Source: CANHVK01 sp044232905
Lineage (GTDB): Bacteria > Bacteroidota > Bacteroidia > Flavobacteriales_D > Crocinitomicaceae
DNA length: 64,000 nucleotides
Direction: 5' to 3'
Assembly: GCA_044232905.1 (NCBI GenBank)
Contig: JBIIKZ010000006.1
Location: 1 to 64,000, forward strand
Each line of letters starts with the position of its first letter. Position 1 is the first letter of the stretch. Shown here one piece after another: positions 43,052 through 52,470 of the stretch. Both the position numbers and the translations under genes were made by a program. Below the pieces are notes generated by a model, which did not search any database, was not told the DNA's origin, and was given only the letters and a program-made list of their open reading frames with translations.

Positions 43052-43543
43052 TTACTTAAACACATGCGGATCATTATTGAAATCCTCAATTTGATCCTTA
43101 ATTTTCTTGATTGCTACCATTAGTATATAAATATCTACAGACTGCGAATTTTTCACCCATTGGTAGGCTTCATTATCCCCATCGATAGCACGTGCCATAT
43201 TTAATAACAATTTAAATTTATTGCGATCCAACCAAGCATCTGCATGTTTATTTCCTTCGGAAGCTTGAATAAATGCCAATAAATGTGGGTACCCATTATC
43301 CATCAACCAATCGCGCGCTTTCGTATTTAATTTGATAGCAGAACACGCAGTATGTAATTCTAAGAATCCATTAAATTTTAACCATTCTGAAAATTCATCC
43401 TCTCCCTCGATTGCCTTCGCCCATGCCAATAAGATTTTTGGAGGATAGTCCAACGCTTTCATCGGTACTACTTTTTTCTCTTTATCGGAAGGAATGTGTA
43501 CCTTTTTTTTCTTTTTGAACATGGCTAATAACTTACTGAGCAT
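43052..43543 (-). CDS. Cytosolic helical-repeat protein of unknown function
   Basis: A 163-residue protein. A basic N-terminus (MLSKLLAMFKKKKKVHIPSDKEKK) is followed by three or four degenerate repeats of about 33 residues with the pattern LLAxxxAxEGxxxAxxWLxxNxF: LLAWAKAIEGEDEFSEWLKFNGF, LLAFIQASEGNKHADAWLDRNKF and LLNMARAIDGDNEAYQWVKNS. I know no named family. The gene overlaps the SpmAB gene by 11 bases, so the two are probably co-translated. Confidence 0.65.
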   Translation of the reverse strand: MLSKLLAMFKKKKKVHIPSDKEKKVVPMKALDYPPKILLAWAKAIEGEDEFSEWLKFNGFLELHTACSAIKLNTKARDWLMDNGYPHLLAFIQASEGNKHADAWLDRNKFKLLLNMARAIDGDNEAYQWVKNSQSVDIYILMVAIKKIKDQIEDFNNDPHVFK

Positions 43544-44768
43544 AAAATAAATAGGAAACTAGAATTGCTGTAACTACTCCAACAATATCTGCAATAATAC
43601 CTCCCATAGCAGCATAACGCGTGTGTTTGACTTTTACAGCACCGAAATACACTGCTAATACATAAAAAGTGGTTTCCGTACTTCCTTGAAACGTTGCTGC
43701 TAATTTACCTACAAAACTATCTACACCAAAGGTTGTCCAAGACTCGACCATTAATGCACGGGCTCCACTACCGGAGAAAGGTTTCATAAACGCAACGGGG
43801 AGCGCATCTACAAATTCTGTAGCGGTAACTCCTATTGCTACTAAACCTAATTTTATTCCATCAATTAAAGCTTCTAAAGCACCACAGGATCGGAAAACAG
43901 CAATCGCTGCTAACATAGCAACTAAGTATGGAACAATTCCGATAGCAACCTCAAAACCACCTTTTGCACCCTCGATGAATTGGTCATATACATTTACTTT
44001 AGAACGAATTGCGAGGACAATAAAAAAGATTATTATGAGGAATAAAAACAAGTTACTCCCCACAGAAGAAATAGGCTGAATGTATTGTGGATGATTATAA
44101 AGTAAGACTAACAAACCTACAATCAATACTGTCAATGTTCCAACATACAACAAAACAACTTTATTCAGTAGATTTATTTTTTGACGAATACCAACATAAA
44201 TCAATGCAGCTAGTGTAGCAAAAAAAGTTGCTATCAATATCGGTAGAAAAACTTCCGAAGGAGAGGCGGAACCATTTGCTGCGCGTAGGGACAAAATACT
44301 AATCGGAATGATTGTCAATCCAGAAGCATTCAAGACCAAAAACATAATTTGCGCATTTGTTGCAGTATCTGGTTTTGGATTTAAGGTTTGTAATTCCTTC
44401 ATTGCTTTCAGCCCCATTGGCGTAGCAGCATTATCTAATCCCAACATATTAGCCGATATATTCATCATCATAGATCCAATAGCTGGGTGACCTTTTGGTA
44501 CTTCTGGAAATAATTTAGAAAACAAAGGGGATACTAATCGTGTCATGATGCGAATAGCTCCGCCTTCTTCTCCGACTTTCATAAATCCTAACCATAAGCA
44601 CAAAGCACCCGTAAAATACAGGGATATTTCAAATCCAGATTTTGCAGCATCAAACAAAGAAGTGACCATTTTCTCAAAAATGGTTAAATCGTGCCAAAAA
44701 AGAAGTTTTGAAAGTCCTGTAACCAGTGCAATCAAAAACATTCCTATCCAAAGTCTATTCAATAACAT
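43533..44768 (-). CDS. SpmA-SpmB fusion (nucleoside-recognition/gate domain) membrane protein
   Basis: A 411-residue multi-pass membrane protein. The N-terminal half matches SpmA (MMNISANMLGLDNAATPMGLKAMKELQ near 95-120). The C-terminal half matches SpmB (AKGGFEVAIGIVPYLVAMLAAIAVFRS, SGSGARALMVE, GSTETTFYVLAVYFGAVKVKHTRYA). In Bacillus these are two genes linked to spore maturation; in non-sporing Bacteroidota the fused form is a transporter-like protein of unknown substrate. Confidence 0.87.
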   Translation of the reverse strand: MLLNRLWIGMFLIALVTGLSKLLFWHDLTIFEKMVTSLFDAAKSGFEISLYFTGALCLWLGFMKVGEEGGAIRIMTRLVSPLFSKLFPEVPKGHPAIGSMMMNISANMLGLDNAATPMGLKAMKELQTLNPKPDTATNAQIMFLVLNASGLTIIPISILSLRAANGSASPSEVFLPILIATFFATLAALIYVGIRQKINLLNKVVLLYVGTLTVLIVGLLVLLYNHPQYIQPISSVGSNLFLFLIIIFFIVLAIRSKVNVYDQFIEGAKGGFEVAIGIVPYLVAMLAAIAVFRSCGALEALIDGIKLGLVAIGVTATEFVDALPVAFMKPFSGSGARALMVESWTTFGVDSFVGKLAATFQGSTETTFYVLAVYFGAVKVKHTRYAAMGGIIADIVGVVTAILVSYLFYAQ

Positions 44769-44786
44769 AATGACGAAGTTCGGGAA

Positions 44787-45365
44787 TTAACTAGCGGTGT
44801 TTGAACCTTGTTGCAAACAAATATTAACAAAGTTTTCAATAAACAAGGTTCCTTGATTTCCAGAAACCTCTGGATGAAATTGTACACCAAACAAAGGTTT
44901 GGAAGTATGACACATAGCTTCATTCACACATGCGTCCGAAACGGCTAATAACTTAAAATCTTTTGGTAAAGAAATGGATTCACAATGATCTTCCATCATT
45001 TCAAATTCTACTGGTAATTTATCAAATAAAGGATGCTCTTCCAAGGATTCGATTGTTTGCCAATCGCGGTCTTCTTTTTGTCGTGAAGGTCTGGCACCAT
45101 GCAGTAAACCTAGCATTTGGTGACCAAAACAAATACCTAAAACAGGAATTTCAAGTTCTTTAAGAAAAGCTAATTGTGCTAAATGTTTGGTGTAATCTAT
45201 CTCCGAAATTAATATCGGTGCTCCAGAAATAATAACCCCTTTTTTATCGATAGTATGTTCTTTTTCGAGCTCCCATAATCCTATGGTTTGATAATCCATC
45301 TGAAGATCAACCGCTTCTTCGATAAAAGGTGTTTTCTGACTACCACAGTCGATAATTAAAATCAT
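44787..45365 (-). CDS. Stand-alone class I glutamine amidotransferase (GuaA N-domain-like)
   Basis: A 192-residue GATase domain that releases ammonia from glutamine. The nucleophile Cys is in LGICFGHQM (about residue 100) and the His/Glu pair is in FGVQFHPEV (about 165-167). The sequence resembles the GMP synthase glutaminase domain, but there is no synthetase partner next to it. It starts 11 bases after the end of the giant secreted protein gene and precedes SpmAB by 18 bases. Confidence 0.85.
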   Translation of the reverse strand: MILIIDCGSQKTPFIEEAVDLQMDYQTIGLWELEKEHTIDKKGVIISGAPILISEIDYTKHLAQLAFLKELEIPVLGICFGHQMLGLLHGARPSRQKEDRDWQTIESLEEHPLFDKLPVEFEMMEDHCESISLPKDFKLLAVSDACVNEAMCHTSKPLFGVQFHPEVSGNQGTLFIENFVNICLQQGSNTAS

Positions 45366-45376
45366 AGCGCTTTTTG

Positions 45377-48300
45377 TTAACGTATTACATTTACGTGCCC
45401 CAATTTTGTATGTTCTTGTCCGTTTTGCTTTTCCTTAAAATTTAATTTCCAGATATACGTATTACTTCCTATAAGTTGGTTATTATACGTTCCATCCCAG
45501 CCTATTTGCGCATTATGCGATTCAAAAATCAGTTCTCCCCAACGATCGTAAATAAACAAAGTATAATTATACGGATCTAAACCACTGGAAAAAATCGGTT
45601 TAAAGGTATTATTAAACTCATCACCATTTGGCGTAAATGTATTTGGGATATAGTAAATTAATGGCTCTTTGGAAACTATCACTTGCGTGTAGACATTGGA
45701 ACAACCTTCTTTTGTATTCGATGCGGTAAGGGATACGGTATAATATTTACCCTCGTCCGTTGGAAAAAAGTGAATTGCATCTTTCGTGATAGAAGTAGGT
45801 TTCCCATCCCCAAAATTCCATTTAAAATACTTTCCATCCGAATTCGTTTTAAATCGAACCTCTGGATTTAAGATATCAATGGAATCTGGAGTAAAGACGA
45901 AAGAAACGTATGGCTTATTTACAACCTCTACATAATCTAACTTTACAATTGAGTCTTGACAACCATAACTATCAATAGCAGTCAAGGATATCGTGAAAAA
46001 TCCATTTTTACTATACTTATGATTGGCTTTCGATGATTTTATTCCGTCTCCAAAATCCCAAACATAGTTTTCACAAAGTGGAGAAGTAGTATTTAAAAGA
46101 CGTAAAGTATCATCGATACAAATTTCTTTTATAGATGAAAAATTAGCAAACGGTAAACCATGTATAGTAAATAATTTTGTGGTTTTACAACCTTTATTGT
46201 TGGTAAAGGAAACGGAATCTACACCTGCTTTCAAGCCAAATACTTGACCTGAAACTGAATTAATTGTCAAATTATTAGAAGTAGATTTCCATGGATTTGT
46301 AGCTGCTGGAGTTTGGTTGGCTTTTAATATAAGTTGGCTGTTTTCACAAACACCGAGTGGCAAAGTAGTTATCGCTGGTGTCGCATTTACAACAAGTTCT
46401 TTAGCTATCTTACAACCTACATTATCCATAAATGTAATCGTAGATTTCCCTGCAGTTAAACCTTGCGCTTCACCAGTACTAGGATTAACGCTAGCTATTG
46501 CAATATCTGAAGAAATCCATGCATTTGAAGTCGCTGGTAAATGATTACTTGTAAATACTGTTTTATAACTTTCACATAAATCTGGAACAGTAATGGATGG
46601 TAATGGATTAACAGTAACAAAAACAGAATCGAAATTTTCACACAGGTTAACATCTAAACCTTTTACACTATAATTCGCACTTAATTGTGGTTTAAACGAA
46701 CTATTGTCTTGTATATTATTATCCCAAAAATACGTCAAGGCTCCGGTCCCTTTTAGTATTACCTCATCGCCTATGCAAATACTGAAATCTGCAGCAGTTT
46801 TCACTTGTGGTAATGGATTAATTGTAATAGTAAACTTTTGCATTGCCGAACAATTATTTTCATCTGTAATAGTTAATCCATACTCACCAGTATGAACTGC
46901 AGGAATAGATTTTAATGTAATTGTAGTGTTTGCAACAGGAGGAATAACACTTACCAAAGAAGCTGGCCCTGTCCATAGGTAACTTAAAACCGTTTTAGTA
47001 GAGGTGTAATTTGCTTTTAGTATCAAAGGTTTGTTTTCGCATGGTACTATATAATTTGGAGAAAAAACAGGCAATTCATTAATTCTTACAAACACAGAAT
47101 GTGTATCGCTACATAAATTTACATCGGTTACTTTCAATGAATACCTGCCTGAATCCGAACGTGAAACAGAGGGTATCGATGGATTTTGTGTGGTATTCAA
47201 AAATCCATTATTATGGGACCAGTCATAAGACTTAGCACCAACAAAATCAGTCGAAAGATTTAAAGCTGCTAAAGCACAAGGTGTATTTGCTGTAACACTA
47301 AATACAGGTAACGAATTTATGATTACAGAGGTTGTTGCAATTGCTGAACAACCATTTGCGTCCATGCCTTTCAATGTAAACACTTCGCCAGAAATAGCAT
47401 TTTTAATCCTTGGTTGTTGAACTAAAGAATCATTGAAAACAGCTGTATTAGAACTTTTCCAACTCCATTTTGAAAGTACATCACCACTTTGATTTAATCG
47501 CAAAGTCGTATCATTCGCACACAAAGGTCCATTATTAGAAACGCTTATAACTGGGCTTGGCTTGACTGTAACCCTTACTTTTTTAGTATCCGAACATCCT
47601 TTAGCGTCTGTAACCGTAACATTGTAATCTCCATCGTGGGTACTAGGAGTTGCAGTATTAGAAACCAAAACAGTTTCCATATTTGCTAGTGTAACTGGTC
47701 CGGTCCATAGATAAGTTATAGCATTCAAATAATTTGCTTTTACAGAAAATGGAGTTGTCTCGCATGGAGATATTGCTGATGGCGTAAAAATTGGAAGTGG
47801 TTTTACAGAAACAAAGATGGAGTCTATTTTGTAACAACCTTTTGAATCGGTAAACTTCAAGTAATAATATCCACTATCCGATAATTGCGCGGAGGAAATA
47901 ATTGGATTTTGAAGTGTACTTGTAAACCCATTTTTATGAGTCCAAGCATACGATTGAGCACTTGCGGTAGAGCAATAAATGGATAAAGCTTGTTTTTCAC
48001 AAGGACTAGAGGAAGCTAAATTAAAGATAGGTAAAGGACTGATCGTAAAAGTTGTAGAAGAAGAAGCTTTACATCCATTCACATCATACCCAGAAAGCGT
48101 GAAAACTTCATTATTAATCGCTTTTTTAACAACAGGTTGCTTTATTAACGAATCGCTGAATAGTGCATTCGCATCACTTTTCCAACTCCATTTGGTTAAA
48201 ACATCCCCGTTTTGAACTAAAGAAAAAATACTGTCATTAGCACAAATTGGACCTGAATTAGTTACCGTAATACTTGGCAAATTATTTACCGTGATTTTAA

Positions 48301-51300
48301 CAGCTGAGGCATTCTTACAAGTATTAACATCTGTTCCAATTACCTTATAGGTATTTGTACTCGTCGGTGCAAAAGCTATATTATCCTGAATTCCATTATC
48401 CCATAAATAAGATGTTCCTCCATTTCCTTTTAAGGTAATGGAAGCTCCTTTACAGATACTTGTGTCTAATTTTGTACTAATTGTAGGCAAAGGATTAACG
48501 GTGATTTTAAAAGTCATGGTAGGACCCTTACATGGATTTTTAAACGCATTCACTTTTATGATACCAATTTCTTGTTGGGTTACTAATGCAGTTTTAAATA
48601 AAGTGTCCGAAATACCATAAATTGGTAATCCAATAGCACTATTCGAATTTGTCCAGGAAAATGATTCAGGTGAATCTACGCTCGTAAAAACAGGTATATC
48701 TACATTATCCCCTGCACACACAATAATATCTGTTAATTGATCTGTTTTTGGTGTAACGCAAGTAGTTGAAATACAATTTGCTGTCTCAGGCCCTGTACAA
48801 TACCCACCAATTGGAGTAAGTGTAAAATTGACAGTCTTACCCATACCACTGACAGTAATTGTTGTATCTAAGGTAGTTGCTGAAATAGTTCCTGTAACTG
48901 CAGTACCCGTATTGTCTATGGTATAATTAAAAGTATAATTCGTTGCATTTTTAATTTTATCCCACGTAAATTGAACCGAATTATTTGTTCTATTACCACA
49001 CTGTAAATTCAAAACCTGCTTCGGCATTACAGCAATTGTAACTAAATTAGAAGTGTCTGGAGGACAAACACCAGATTTCACTAAAACACGAAATTTAGTG
49101 GTGTCATTCAAAACCGGAGTTGCATATGAATTCAAAGTATTAACGATATCATTCCAAAGGATAAACGGCTTAGTCGCACTTTGCCATTTTAAAATGGTAT
49201 TACTATTTCCAACTAAGGTTAAATTGCCACCTGTTTGACCAGCACATATGGCAGTAGATGATCCTAAAGTACCAGCAATACTTTTTGGATCCACCGTCAC
49301 TAACACTTGAGTTGAATAAGCTTCAGGACAGGTACCACTTTTAACAACAGCTATAAATTTAGTAGACTGATATATAGGTCCCGATGTAAAAGTAGATGTT
49401 AAAATTGCAGTATCGATCCACGTTGTAAATGGAGAAATCGCATATTGCCATTTGGTAATTAAACCAGTTTTTCCAGACAGAGTAAGTTGATTACTTGGCG
49501 AACCGATACAAACTGTATGGTTACTACTTACCGTTCCTCCAATACTCGCAGAATCAATTTTTACAAGTACAGAATCTTTTAAATCCGTACGACAATTATT
49601 ATTGTCTTTTACATCCACTAAGAAATATTTAAACACTCCCTCTTTTGACGTATTTGCAGTTATAGTAGCGCCGTTTCCAGAACTTACAACCGTTTGATTT
49701 GTCCCTCCATCCACATTATACGTAAACGTATAATTTGGCGTACCAGCAGAACCTGTAAAAACTAGAGAGGCATTTGCATCCCCTTTACAAACAACTAAAT
49801 CATTGCTTTTCGTTGCTAAAGGTAAAGGATCATTAATGAGTGTAATTTTCGAAGTAGCAACAGCACAAACACCTGTTTTTACAGATACGGCATCTAAAAA
49901 ATTCCCGTACGTTTTATCTGGTGTTGCATATTGCGAAACAAACTGTAAAGAATATTGCCCTGTGGTCGGAACCGTATAACTTACATTATATACTTTCCAT
50001 GCAGTAGTACCAGTTCCAAAAACCCCTAGCTTTGTTGAAACACCCCCAACCAGACCAATCATCACCTTTACTGAATCTATCCCCTGTCTTCCTCTATGGG
50101 CAAAAGAAACATCAAGTGTACTTCCTGCATTTAAATTAATTTTTTGAAATAAAGTGGATTGTTGGGTTGCATTTAATTCAATATATTTTGTTCCTGAATA
50201 TGGAGCAGGATTTGTTGTCCAAATTTCAATTTTATTATCCGTTGCAGTAGTTTGCCAACAATTCGTTGCAATATTGGTATTAACAAAAATAGCAGTACTT
50301 GTATAATTCTCAAAATCACTATTACACAATAAATTAGACGGAGTAAAAATATTGCAAACATAGTCCCCAGGCACAGTTGCTAAAAATGAATTCACATTTC
50401 CTGGATTAATTGCACCTGCAGGAACTACCCATTTGTAAGTGTTGTTCACCGAAGGAGCGTTTGTAGCAGTTAAAGTAGTATAAACACCTTTACAAACATG
50501 TACGGAGCTAGTTGTAATCGTATTTAGAGGAGTTATCGTTAATTGAGCAGGGTTGGTACTATCACTACATAAACCTGTGACATCTTTTATAATACACTTA
50601 AATTGATAATTATTGTATTCGGCAGTAACTCCTGTCAATACCAAAGTTGCAGAATTCGCGCCTGAAAATATACCTATATTTGAAACATCAGAATAGCTAA
50701 CACCTCCGTCCTTACTAACTTTCCATGTATAAGAGGTAGCTCCTGTCACAGACATAGAGAAATTGATGGTACTACCTGGACACGATGTAATTGGAATTGG
50801 ATGTGAATTTATAATCGGTTTTACACATAAGCAATTTGAAATTGTAACTAATAGCGAATCTTTTGTTCCTGTGCATGTACCTGTAGCCTCAACAATATAG
50901 CGGGTGTCTACAATTGGTCCAGGATTTAAAGATAAATTAGCTGTTGTCCCAATAGTTGGTGTATAACTTGTACCTGCACGTGAGGACCAAGTTAAAGTAG
51001 ATGTTCCAGTACCAATAGCTTTTAATTCCAGAGGATTGGTATTCGGATTACAATAAATTTGATCTGGGCCAGCATCCACCATCAATACACCTGAATTAGT
51101 TGCAAGTGTATAATCACAAGTAGCCCCAAGATTACCGTCAATCATGATATAATATTCATTACCTACGGTTAGATTAGTAGCATTTAACACGGTATTATCC
51201 ATGTTCGGAGAAGACCAAAAGTTAGATTTTGGCACGATTGAAGTACAATTACCTTCGTAAACACCTGCTTGTATTCCTAATATATTTCCTCCTTTACCAG

Positions 51301-52429
51301 CTTTACAATTACTTACATATATTGTAAACTTTGCAGAAGTTTCACTAGCAATAAAAGATAACCAAGAATTATTTTCAATGGAGGCACCGCCATATACCGC
51401 ATGTTGCTGATAAGTTCCGCTAGGTAAATCAATCGTATAAGAACTAGAAGTGTTTCCACAATACCCATTTAAATCGCAAATACGTGTTGGAGCAGAACAA
51501 TTATCCCCTGCAGGTATGTGCGAGCCACATTCTGGTGGAGTCGAAACACAAATATTAAAAGTACCTAAAAGCGCATTAACACTGGTTGCACAGACACGAA
51601 TATATACATACGTATTTGGTGTTAACCCAGAACGATCTAATGTTAATGCACCTGAACTATAATCAGATCCAACTTCGTTTAGCGTTACACCGTTATCAGG
51701 AGATGTATATAACGCCAAGGCTTCTAGTCCATCAATACCAACATTTTGAAGTATTACACTTATTCTTCCATTTGCAGGAACTTTTGCTTTAAACCAAACA
51801 TCCGAAAATTGCCAAGTTGCATTTGTTACTGCTGAGATTAATTTTTCTGGATTGGATTTGGTGGATTTTGAAAGTGTATATAAGGAAAAATTACACGTTT
51901 GAGAAACTGGTAATTCTATTGCATTACCTACCAAATCATTTACATCTCCGAGACTCTTAAATGTACAAACGGAAGTATTAAACTCAAACTCAGTACCTCC
52001 TCCAACATTAAAAACACGGTAATAATAGGTTTTACCAATAACTAACCCTGTATAAGTTCTTTCTAAACGATTTTGAGGATTTGGAACATTCCCAACGGTT
52101 GTGTTATCAAATGGTAAGGAATTAATAACAACTCCACCACAAGCATCGTACAATTGAAAATCTGGTTTAAAAACTTTTGCACCGATGATATCTTTTGTTT
52201 TAACGACACTAACTGCATGAGAGGTTGCTGTTGCAACAAAGGAAAACCAAACATCATTTAACGAATAACCAGGGTCAACAGTAGCGCCACTTAAAGTACC
52301 ATTTACAGGAACACAGTCGGAGGATGGCGAAACAGCAATTGCATTTGCACATTTATCATTTAAAGGTGCTTGACCATAGGAATAACCTACTATAACAACC
52401 AATAAAAAGCTAAATATTACTTTATACAT
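45377..52429 (-). CDS. Giant multi-domain secreted protein with type IX (type B) sorting domain
   Basis: A 2350-residue surface or extracellular protein. Signal peptide 1-19 (ends YSYGQ), two N-terminal jelly-roll-like modules, a carbohydrate-binding-like module near residues 720-860, then many Ig-like repeats of ~80 residues, each ending with a VTD.NGC-type strand and NPLP linker. Residues ~1393-1633 and 1634-1874 are an exact-period duplication. A Big2-like module and two PKD domains (YVWDFGDG, FKWNFGDG) precede the CHU_C domain (IPNTFTPNGDEFNN...YDRWGELIFES...GWDGTY...LGHVNVIR). Likely an adhesin. Confidence 0.9.
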   Translation of the reverse strand: MYKVIFSFLLVVIVGYSYGQAPLNDKCANAIAVSPSSDCVPVNGTLSGATVDPGYSLNDVWFSFVATATSHAVSVVKTKDIIGAKVFKPDFQLYDACGGVVINSLPFDNTTVGNVPNPQNRLERTYTGLVIGKTYYYRVFNVGGGTEFEFNTSVCTFKSLGDVNDLVGNAIELPVSQTCNFSLYTLSKSTKSNPEKLISAVTNATWQFSDVWFKAKVPANGRISVILQNVGIDGLEALALYTSPDNGVTLNEVGSDYSSGALTLDRSGLTPNTYVYIRVCATSVNALLGTFNICVSTPPECGSHIPAGDNCSAPTRICDLNGYCGNTSSSYTIDLPSGTYQQHAVYGGASIENNSWLSFIASETSAKFTIYVSNCKAGKGGNILGIQAGVYEGNCTSIVPKSNFWSSPNMDNTVLNATNLTVGNEYYIMIDGNLGATCDYTLATNSGVLMVDAGPDQIYCNPNTNPLELKAIGTGTSTLTWSSRAGTSYTPTIGTTANLSLNPGPIVDTRYIVEATGTCTGTKDSLLVTISNCLCVKPIINSHPIPITSCPGSTINFSMSVTGATSYTWKVSKDGGVSYSDVSNIGIFSGANSATLVLTGVTAEYNNYQFKCIIKDVTGLCSDSTNPAQLTITPLNTITTSSVHVCKGVYTTLTATNAPSVNNTYKWVVPAGAINPGNVNSFLATVPGDYVCNIFTPSNLLCNSDFENYTSTAIFVNTNIATNCWQTTATDNKIEIWTTNPAPYSGTKYIELNATQQSTLFQKINLNAGSTLDVSFAHRGRQGIDSVKVMIGLVGGVSTKLGVFGTGTTAWKVYNVSYTVPTTGQYSLQFVSQYATPDKTYGNFLDAVSVKTGVCAVATSKITLINDPLPLATKSNDLVVCKGDANASLVFTGSAGTPNYTFTYNVDGGTNQTVVSSGNGATITANTSKEGVFKYFLVDVKDNNNCRTDLKDSVLVKIDSASIGGTVSSNHTVCIGSPSNQLTLSGKTGLITKWQYAISPFTTWIDTAILTSTFTSGPIYQSTKFIAVVKSGTCPEAYSTQVLVTVDPKSIAGTLGSSTAICAGQTGGNLTLVGNSNTILKWQSATKPFILWNDIVNTLNSYATPVLNDTTKFRVLVKSGVCPPDTSNLVTIAVMPKQVLNLQCGNRTNNSVQFTWDKIKNATNYTFNYTIDNTGTAVTGTISATTLDTTITVSGMGKTVNFTLTPIGGYCTGPETANCISTTCVTPKTDQLTDIIVCAGDNVDIPVFTSVDSPESFSWTNSNSAIGLPIYGISDTLFKTALVTQQEIGIIKVNAFKNPCKGPTMTFKITVNPLPTISTKLDTSICKGASITLKGNGGTSYLWDNGIQDNIAFAPTSTNTYKVIGTDVNTCKNASAVKITVNNLPSITVTNSGPICANDSIFSLVQNGDVLTKWSWKSDANALFSDSLIKQPVVKKAINNEVFTLSGYDVNGCKASSSTTFTISPLPIFNLASSSPCEKQALSIYCSTASAQSYAWTHKNGFTSTLQNPIISSAQLSDSGYYYLKFTDSKGCYKIDSIFVSVKPLPIFTPSAISPCETTPFSVKANYLNAITYLWTGPVTLANMETVLVSNTATPSTHDGDYNVTVTDAKGCSDTKKVRVTVKPSPVISVSNNGPLCANDTTLRLNQSGDVLSKWSWKSSNTAVFNDSLVQQPRIKNAISGEVFTLKGMDANGCSAIATTSVIINSLPVFSVTANTPCALAALNLSTDFVGAKSYDWSHNNGFLNTTQNPSIPSVSRSDSGRYSLKVTDVNLCSDTHSVFVRINELPVFSPNYIVPCENKPLILKANYTSTKTVLSYLWTGPASLVSVIPPVANTTITLKSIPAVHTGEYGLTITDENNCSAMQKFTITINPLPQVKTAADFSICIGDEVILKGTGALTYFWDNNIQDNSSFKPQLSANYSVKGLDVNLCENFDSVFVTVNPLPSITVPDLCESYKTVFTSNHLPATSNAWISSDIAIASVNPSTGEAQGLTAGKSTITFMDNVGCKIAKELVVNATPAITTLPLGVCENSQLILKANQTPAATNPWKSTSNNLTINSVSGQVFGLKAGVDSVSFTNNKGCKTTKLFTIHGLPFANFSSIKEICIDDTLRLLNTTSPLCENYVWDFGDGIKSSKANHKYSKNGFFTISLTAIDSYGCQDSIVKLDYVEVVNKPYVSFVFTPDSIDILNPEVRFKTNSDGKYFKWNFGDGKPTSITKDAIHFFPTDEGKYYTVSLTASNTKEGCSNVYTQVIVSKEPLIYYIPNTFTPNGDEFNNTFKPIFSSGLDPYNYTLFIYDRWGELIFESHNAQIGWDGTYNNQLIGSNTYIWKLNFKEKQNGQEHTKLGHVNVIR

Positions 52430-52470
52430 GTAAACTTAAAAAATGCAATGATTATAAAGGTAATAAAATA

